NCBI GenBank assembly: GCA_037974665.1
Contig: CM075783.1
Span: 15,904,762-15,968,761 of the forward strand
Reading direction: 5' to 3'
Source of the DNA: Ehretia macrophylla
Taxonomy: Eukaryota; Streptophyta; Magnoliopsida; Boraginales; Ehretiaceae
Length of the DNA stretch: 64,000 nucleotides
In this document: piece by piece, positions 57,040 to 64,000 of the stretch
Layout: the number at the start of each line of letters is the position of its first letter
Position numbering within the stretch: the first letter of the stretch is position 1
Notes under the pieces: model-generated
Databases searched by the model: none
The model's input: the letters and a program-made list of their open reading frames with translations, nothing else
What the model was told of the DNA's origin: nothing
Made by a program: the position numbers and the translations under genes

Positions 57040-59334
57040 TGTAATACCCGAGCCCAGAACATGAAATTTTTCTGTTTCTTTTTTTGAAAGTTATATTTTT
57101 TCTATATTCCTTGATATTTAAATGTTATTCGTTTATCGTCGCAAAGTACATTGCATATCGAGAGTGGTAGCTAGGAAATGATTTCTAGTCCTCAGCAAAT
57201 AGTAAAAATAATATTTATAGTATTTAGTATTTTAGTTTAGTGTTTTAGTTGTTATTTTTATTAGAATTGTGGTTTTAGCTTTGTTTTAACTAAAATACCT
57301 ACAAAATAAGTTAGCATTGACCAATACTAAAGGCCTTTGACCTTTGACCTTTAGTTGTTGTCATCTTTTAGTCTTTTAATAGGTAAAACAAAGCAAATAA
57401 GCTAGCCAAAACCGAGAGCTCAAGGAGAAAGAAAAAAAAACCTTTCAACTTCAATTCATCAAAACTTCGCGCGGGGTTGCTTAGGATCATTCTCGGGCCT
57501 TTCAACGTTACTTTCCTAGAGTCTAGTAGTGGCTAAGGTGAGGAATGCATCATTATTTGCGCATTTGAATATATTGTGTCTAAACTTTAATTTTTAGAAT
57601 TATGCATAGAATGTTATTCTAATCTTTTTGTTGCTTGAAGAATGTTCCTTGATGATTGTAGAACATGAATTTATAGGTTTTTAGTATTTTTTACTATTGA
57701 ATTTGGCTATTGCAATTTAAGCTGTTAATGGAATAGTAAAATATGAATAGTAAAACTATCGTTTTTCAATCTTATTCTGAATTGTGATCTTTTGATTTAG
57801 AAAGTTGCTAGATATGCTAAAATGCTTAAATGTATGGTTTATTTGGGTTGTGTAATGGAAAAATGGAGGAAAATGCCTTGGTACATATTGGGGTCGTTTT
57901 GGTCGAGTTTAGCATTTCCTCGTTTTGCATGATGGCATTGTCTCGAGAGGCCATGGAAGCACTTTTGGTGTGGTTATGGCATTGGTTGGATGTTTGGTTA
58001 GGGTAGCTGTAGTTCAACGAGTAAAGGGGAAAACAGGGGCTTTGCAGGAGTTCTAGGTTAAAGAAAGGTTTTGTGGCTTCTAGTCGTGCCTTATGGTGTC
58101 CTATGATGAGTGGTGAAGTTGGTTTCCAAAACTCGTGGCTCGTTTAGAAGTAGTAGCATTTTGAAAGTGGGGCTGTTGTGTGATTTTGTTGGTTTTTATA
58201 ATGCTATGCTTTTAAAATGCTTATTGTTTCTTATTATTCTTGTTATAGTTGTTTATGATTGAAATGTGTACCAATTGTTGCTATTGCGTGAGAGGATAAC
58301 CTACTTTGTTATTATCCCATGCGTGGATCTATCGCTCGATTGTTGTATTGTATATTGTATTGCATTTATAGAGTCAGGGGCGGGTATGATGGGCCTCTCT
58401 GGGTAGCCTCGGGTTGCCAGGGTTGGTTGCTCTAGCTCCATGTCCTATTCCCTTTCTTGCTTGGGTTGCCGCCTAGGGATATTTGGATCGTAGTATTGAT
58501 TGGATACTTCTGGGGTATTCCAAACTGAAGTTATAAGGTGGTTGGGCCGGTGCGTCGTCATCAGATTCATGAATTGAAGTTGTTCATGGAAAGTAAATTG
58601 TATCTTATAATTGAGCGGTTATAACTATAGTACTTGTAATGCTTGTCTTGATCTATTTGATTGGTTTGATCTAGTTGTTCTTAAATGTTTAATTGATTGA
58701 CCTACTTGGCTATTTGTATTGCACTCTTCTCTCACTTCCATCCTATGAGACCATTTAACCCTCACTGAGCAATAGTTTTTGCTCATCCCTTTCTATACTA
58801 TATTTTACAAGAGTAGTTGAGGCTGTTCCTATTGAGGTGGTTTAGGAAAAGGAGGAGCAAGTGGAGGTGTTTCCCTAATTGCTCTTTCTTTGCTTAGGTG
58901 GTGGTTGGTTGCCAGACTTTTGTGGCGGGCCATGCTTGTTGCACATGTTGCTTGGTTGTCACTTTATTTTGAGGCTTGTAGCCTTGTATGTAGTGTCTAT
59001 TTTGAGGCCTCCAAGGTCTTGTAATGTATAAGTTGAAAGTTTGTAAAACTGTAAGTTGTACTCGAATAACTAGTAAAGAACTGCATGCTAATGGTTTAAC
59101 TACTTAGTGACATAAGTACCTGTGTAGTATGCATGACATTTTGGACTTTATCAAGTTGGTTAATGAAAGAATGTATGTTTTCAAGGGAAGTTGTCTTGTT
59201 TCAAATGAATATTGTAGTTTCCACATATATTCTATTGAATGTAGGGTTTTTAGATCGCCCACTATACAGGGGAGACTCCGTCCGTGTGTCGGGTCCGGAT
59301 TTGGCCTTTTGCGGGGTCGGGTTGGGCCGGGACA
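57040..59334 (+). repeat. F2 3' LTR
   Basis: Starts TGTAATACCCGAGCCC and ends about GGTTGGGCCGGGACA. No second copy is in the window, so the right end is uncertain by a few bases. A donor match GGCTAAG|GTGAGG is near 57537; a CCTCACTG box with hairpin is at 58760-58784; a possible acceptor TTTTACAAG is near 58810, followed by a short acidic frame (VEAVPIEVV, TAG, EKEEQVEVFP, TAA). The block 58390-58530 is shared with NB LTRs. Confidence 0.78.
58760..58784 (+). other. CCTCACTG box and hairpin in F2 LTR
   Basis: CCTCACTG (58760-58767), stem GAGCAA (58767-58772), partner TTGCTC (58779-58784). Same place as in NB with different stem bases. Confidence 0.6.
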
Positions 59335-60509
59335 TTGCACATGAAAGAAATCACAATTCCAAGGTCTTAGCACGACACTACTACTTATCAATCATCCCCT
59401 ACTACACAAAAGGGCTCTATAAACACCCCGAGAGTTTAAAAACTCATTCACGATAACATGAATGATTACTGATCAAGGGAATATCACAAAAGTGACATTG
59501 GGCAGAATATGGCTATTATGAAATTTACAAGAAAATAAGGATATGGAAAGTCGTATTCGAGCCAACAATCAAGTGAACAAGAGATCAAACAAGTTAGAGA
59601 ATCAAAAGGCTAATAGTTTAATAAGAAAGCATGATGACTAAGAAAAGGAATGTCTCAGCATTTATCAGTTAAATAAATACAATCAAATGATGATGACGAG
59701 TCAAAACAGTGCTGAATATGTTGAACAAACATTCCTGAACAAGTAAACATTTCAATTCTCGATGATTGTTCAAGGAACTGGCAAGTAAGTTATACTTGAG
59801 GCGAAATGAAATTAAGAGATAAAAGATGATTAATTCAATAGAAAACATGAGTGGCAATATAATGAGTATCTCAGCACGCAATAGCCAAAGAAGTATAAAT
59901 AAGAAAGGATAGTGCTGAGTATATTGAATGAGCAATTACAAGCAAAGTAATGGCTCAAGATTTAATAATAAAATAATAGGATTAACAAGGATCAACAAGA
60001 ATGACAATGATGTACTTAGATAGGGAGTACATCAAGCAAGTGAAATTCAAATAAGTAAAATGGTATACCAAAAGAGAAATTACTTTCAAATGAATACTAA
60101 TAGGATGAAATGAAATATTGAAACCAATGGCTGGAGATATAGAATGAAATATAGAAGTCTCAAACCTTAACTTTAATAAGTGGCATTGCTATTAGAAGCA
60201 AATATGAATGTTAAGAATAGAAACAATGTCAAATGAATATAAGATCCATTAATCCAATAAGCAAAACTTTCAAGAAACATTTGTTATACTAGAAAAGTAT
60301 AACTCTCTCTCAAGTAGGTAAGAATATAGTAGAAGAGAATAACAAGACCCATAGAAATAGGAAGAGCAAAAAAGGTGTCCCACCTACACACTTAAACACC
60401 ATTAAATCAAATCCTACAGTCTACCTCTCTCACCAAAACTAGACACTAAGGAGATTTAGAAAATGTGATCAGTCTTACAATCACTCTAAAATTTATATAT
60501 TTCAAGAAA
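59335..60509 (-). other. NJ internal non-coding sequence
   Basis: 1.2 kb, purine-rich on +, with recurring AAGAATA, AACAAGTA and AGAAAAT words and no ORF with a domain. It resembles a further decayed form of the repeat arrays in NC and ND, but the units are too worn to define. Confidence 0.5.
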
Positions 60510-62463
60510 CTAGTTGTGAAACCCCAGATTTTATCTTTATCTCGATTTGTGTGATTTGACCTATTTATGTATTATATGAATTAGAATGAGCTAATTCTAT
60601 TATTTATATTCCTAATACATGCTATGTGTGCATTCATGAAATTTTCATCAAAATCGGCATCGGAAATTTTATCGTCGGTTTTTGTGAATAGTATTTTGAA
60701 CGCATGTCCGCTAAAATTTTAACACGGGTGTTTTTAGGGTTTGAAAACTTAGTCCTCTGTTATTAATAGACACATGTTTGATAAACATTGATTTTGAAAT
60801 GGAATAGAAATTTAAATGGATTTTTCGAGCCAAAAATAGTATTTTTGAGCCAAATAGTAATTTCTTCTAAACCCGATTCTTGCATTGACTTTTGTTGACC
60901 TAGTATATATTAATATAGATGTATTTATATGTGGTATTAAATGATTTTAGATTAATTGTGCATTCAAAAGACATTTGAAAATAAATAATATGACTTTTCA
61001 TCTTCTTTTGCAAAAACTAAGTTTTTAACCGAGTCGGGTGTTAATGTGTGCAAATGAAAGATGTTGTCACCTATTCTTGAACTACTAAATATAGTATTTT
61101 TACTTGTTTGAGCAAAATAGTCCAAAAATGCAATTAAAAGACTAGAAAACAATTAAAAGACTAAATAAACTAACTTTGACTTTTATATTTTGTCAACTTG
61201 AGCTAATATATCACCAACATACATTAAAAACAAAGTAAACACACACATTACCGAAAATCCAAAGGGAAGCAAAAAGAAGGCATTTTCAAGGTTTTTCAAA
61301 ACATTTTTCACATAAATTTTGCATTTCAAAGCCGAATTGAGACATTCAAAGCTTGATTTTGCTTGTTGGGCATCCATTCTACCTATTTCTAGCCTTAGTT
61401 TGCATCAAAGGTGAGAGAAAATTTATAGATCTCAAAATGCTAGTTTTATGTCTTTTCATATAACTGTTTATTTAGCTGGTGCAATGTTAATCTGACTTTA
61501 GATTATTTCTCAGTAGATGCTAAGGATTGTTTATATGGATTTATAGTAGTTTTGAACCATGGTAGCACGTATTTCTATTTTTTGAGTATTAAAATTGAGA
61601 ATTTGGCTATTTGTTGAATAAATGTTGTTGTGGTGGTTGGAATTGCTTGCTGTTAGTTTATAAAAGTTTGTTAAATATGTGGTAGTAATGTTTTAATGCC
61701 AAAATTTCAATGGCGATGTCGTGGTGAAAGTCCAGAAATTTCAGCCATGGTACATTGAGGTTTTAGGGTTGTTGGGCTTGATTTGGATGGATTATGATTG
61801 GTCTTCGAGTTGGCTAATGTAGTTGCTTGAGTGGGTGAGTAATAGAAACTGGTTTGGAGGTGATTGGATTAGTAGAATGTAAGTTATGATTATTAGAAGT
61901 TTGGCTTGTCTTTCTTTATAATGTTGAATTATGCATTTGGTTGTTTAGGTGGTGTTTGAGTGATTGAATCATGAGTTGTTAATGGTTAAACTATGGTTTG
62001 GTTGTGTGGTTTAATGCATGTTAAGTTGGGTGGCCTACTTTGTCATCTAACTTAGTTGTTTGATGTTTATTTGATTAGTTGTTGTTATGTTATTGAATGA
62101 TGATTATTGATGAGTCGGGAGATAGGCAACTTGCTATGTTGTCCTCATGAGATATGAATGATTATTATTATTATCATGAGTCTTGGTTTGTGTGTGCTAC
62201 CTTTGGAGCAGCATCGTGTTATCAGGTTGATAATAGCATGACTACCAGAGACTACCCCCAACTCGCATGGGCGGAGGTGCCATGGAGGGAGTGGCTAGTG
62301 AGATACCTCGGGTGTGTGAGTAATGGGGAGTTACAAGAAGAATGGTTGAGTTCGTGATGCCGTTTAGAGCTATACCAACTAGAGTATCCTTATTGATTAG
62401 TTATGATTATTGTTATGGCTTTATTGATGTTGTTATTTGCTATGTGATAAAGATCTATAAATT

Positions 62464-62491
62464 CCTCACTGGGCTTGTTTTATATAAGCTC
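62464..62491 (+). other. CCTCACTG box and hairpin in LTR L7
   Basis: CCTCACTG (62464-62471), stem GGGCTT (62471-62476), partner AAGCTC (62486-62491) with one G-U pair; in L3 the partner is AAGCCC, a perfect match. L1 pairs as GGGTTT/AAGCTC with wobble pairs; L4 has one mismatch. Confidence 0.55.
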
Positions 62492-62507
62492 ACTCTCATT
62501 GTTACAG

Positions 62508-62590
62508 AACCAGATTACGGGTACGTGCCTCAGGAAGCTGAGAATGTGCTTTATGTGGACGGGTCTTATGTGCCTGAGTCTTATCCATGA
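62508..62590 (+). CDS. Candidate last exon in LTR L7
   Basis: Relative to L2, 18 bp including the usual acceptor are missing, but ATTGTTACAG|AA (AG at 62506-62507) offers an acceptor in the same phase. The frame reads EPDYGYVPQ, EAENVLYVDGS, YVPESYP then TGA (62588-62590). Unspliced, the frame is open from 62342 with a Met. Function unknown. Confidence 0.4.
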
Positions 62591-63036
62591 TGTCTGAGAT
62601 GTAGTTTTCTTTTGTTATCTTGTATATTAAAACTAGTTGGTTTGTATTTACTTAGAAGTTTATGTTGTATAAGATGTTTTAAAGACAGTGGTTTAAATCT
62701 TGTTAGCTTAGCAGTCTTGGTTTTGGAACATGATTAGATTGCTAGACTGGTTATAATCTATTTTGAAAATGTACGATATAGCTTATGGACTGATGTTGGA
62801 ACGGAGGCATATAACTAATGAATGAACTGATGAATGGTTGTGTAAAATATGGAATTGGTTTGGTTGTTTGTTGTTGAATTGGTTATGGAGTTGTTGTTGA
62901 TTTGTGGAGTTGGTTGTATGTGTTACAATGGGGTTAGTTTAGAGCCTTGGTGTCCGTGTTACTGTCGTTATACTGTCGAAATTTCGTTGCGTCCTGACTG
63001 ATCATAGGTGGGGTCGAGTTAGGGCGTGACACTAGT

Positions 63037-63419
63037 CACTAGACAAGATAAATCATTGGTTACCAAACAAGATTCACTGACGAAGACTTCAAAAGTGCAA
63101 GATCACAACCTCAAGGGAAACCTTTACTTATGACTCATCTCCAAGTAATAACAAGTTACACATATTAAGAAAAATAACTTTAATCATCAAAATTGATTGT
63201 TATTTCCTCGAACAACTTCATTCTCGCTAAAGGAACATCAAGATCAATCTATTAAGCTGAGACTAAAATCCATTAGCATAATAATCAAAATCTCAATGAT
63301 AAACTATTAGAATATTAATAATTCAAAATCACAGCCTATCTCTGGTTTCGAAAGCTCTTGCAACCTCCCTTGACATTGTCACTCACGAGTTAAAACATGT
63401 ATACAACTATATCATATGA
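63037..63419 (-). other. NJ internal sequence, no gene
   Basis: A/T-rich non-coding sequence between L7 and the leader array. No ORF or domain seen. Confidence 0.5.
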
Positions 63420-63900
63420 AAGACAAGTACAATGTAATGCGCAATTATCATACAATGCAACATTATCACATAACGCACAATTCAGCACATAAGAAGCAAA
63501 TATCACCTAAGCAGATTATATTATGAAAGTAAGTTATAAACAATTAAGTCACATAGGCAACAAACTGCACATAAGACAAGTTGATCACATAACTCACATT
63601 GGTTACTTAAAGTACATTAAGCACCTACAGCACGTTGTTTCACATAAGCTAGTCATAAATAATTAAAACCACATAAACAACTAACTTCACACAAGATACT
63701 TCGATCACATAAAACACATTAGTCACATAACACACATTAATCACATAATGCACATTAATTACAACACATTGTGTACATAAAGCACGTTGTCACATAAAAT
63801 GTATTGACCACATTAGTACACTTAACAAATAAGACATATTGATCATATAGAAGTGAGTCACACAAGTAAGTTAATCACATAAACATATTAACATGATATT
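63420..63900 (-). repeat. Expanded TTATGTG leader array in NJ
   Basis: + CACATAA, GCACATTA, ATCACATAA words repeat about every 16-20 bp over nearly 500 bp, much longer than the about 140-bp leaders of NC and E. In sense TTATGTG(A/C). Confidence 0.7.
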
Positions 63901-63980
63901 CACTTTACACTTAGTACATGCATTCATGTTAAGACCTCTACCCACATTCCGAGGATACCCTGGTTGACAACTAAGCATGC

Positions 63981-63992
63981 GCTGTGATAGCA
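63981..63992 (-). other. NJ primer-binding site, two mismatches
   Basis: + GCTGTGATAGCA, against GCTCTGATACCA in the other elements; two changes weaken pairing with tRNA-iMet. The LTR starts at 63998. Confidence 0.7.
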
Positions 63993-64000
63993 CTTAATGT

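Larger units (their letters stand above)
39421..59334 (+). mobile_element. Chromovirus F2, 5' truncated, with nested insertions
   Basis: It runs from the C-terminal part of the protease through reverse transcriptase, RNase H, integrase, a chromodomain-like tail, polypurine tract and one LTR. Solo LTR L4 (41343-43617) and element E (44001-56215) interrupt it. Gag and the 5' LTR are absent, replaced by the fusion with F1. The conserved tail VKVLWSHHGFEEATWE is typical of Del/Tekay-type chromoviruses. Confidence 0.82.
60515..63031 (+). mobile_element. Solo LTR L7 (family L)
   Basis: TGTGAAACCCCAGATTTTATC to GTTAGGGCGTGACA, 2517 bp, with a perfect duplication CTAGT (60510-60514, 63032-63036). 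The only L copy in + sense: TATA-like AATATATC (61205-61212), leader, donor AAAG|GTGAGAG at 61410/61411, CCTCACTG box with hairpin at 62464-62491, and exon ending at 62590. The leader start is ATTACCGAAAATCC, where L4 has ATGGCCGAAACTCC, so the Met is lost. Confidence 0.92.
59335..64000 (-). mobile_element. Non-autonomous element NJ, internal region and LTR start
   Basis: At the right edge a damaged primer-binding site (63981-63992) is followed by TGT at 63998, the first bases of a 5' LTR on the minus strand, continuing outside the window. The internal sequence runs left to about 59335 with no coding domain, purine-rich on + like the arrays of NC and ND. The left LTR is not seen; F2 ends there instead. 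Solo LTR L7 splits it. Confidence 0.6.

Noticed and set aside
63420-63900. CRISPR-like spaced repeats
   Set aside because: Units are degenerate, spacing varies, and the place is a retrotransposon leader in plant DNA.

Overview
The window is plant nuclear DNA made almost entirely of LTR retrotransposons nested inside one another. I found no host gene. A flowering plant, most likely a eudicot, is indicated by three things: an Athila-type Ty3/gypsy element, several chromovirus-type Ty3/gypsy elements, and primer-binding sites matching initiator tRNA-Met (TGGTATCAGAGC). The species cannot be named from the sequence.

Layout. (1) 1-22168: an Athila-like element on the + strand whose 5' LTR lies before the window. 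Its gag is split by a 3.65-kb solo LTR (1439-5087, target duplication GTTTC). Its pol is split by a non-autonomous element, here called NB (8273-17496, duplication GAACG/GAATG). The 5' LTR of NB holds another solo LTR (9042-11429, duplication GAGGG). (2) 22169-33261: a minus-strand non-autonomous element, ND, whose left LTR was apparently hit by the Athila. ND contains NC (22991-30412, duplication AGAGC), a minus-strand element that kept gag and lost pol. (3) 33262-about 37446: the 3' half of a Ty1/copia element. (4) 37447-39420 and 39421-59334: two chromovirus fragments, F1 and F2, fused head to tail. F2 is interrupted by a solo LTR (41343-43617, duplication GTATG) and by a full-length chromovirus E (44001-56215, minus strand), which itself carries solo LTR H (50158-52656). 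(5) 59335-64000: internal part of another minus-strand non-autonomous element, NJ, with a solo LTR inside (60515-63031, duplication CTAGT).

All polyproteins carry in-frame stops, frameshifts or deletions, so nothing here looks fully autonomous now. The Athila pol and the NC gag are the least damaged.

The most unusual signal is in the LTRs. Seven copies of one LTR family (called L: 9042, 22991, 27830, 41343, 44001, 53859 and 60515) look like small genes: a TATA-like box, a leader, a 5' splice-site match, an apparent intron of about 1.1-1.3 kb, and a short exon with a conserved acidic, Tyr/Pro-rich reading frame that always ends at the same TGA. A hand comparison of four copies puts 16 of 28 variable sites at third codon positions. 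LTR H has the same layout and intron phase with a different acidic peptide. Just upstream of the acceptor, five LTR families share a CCTCACTG-like box followed by a hairpin whose arms differ between families yet still pair. A second unusual signal is a degenerate TTCTTATTCGG/GGAATTC repeat array that fills the 3' internal region of NB, NC and ND, where pol would normally be.
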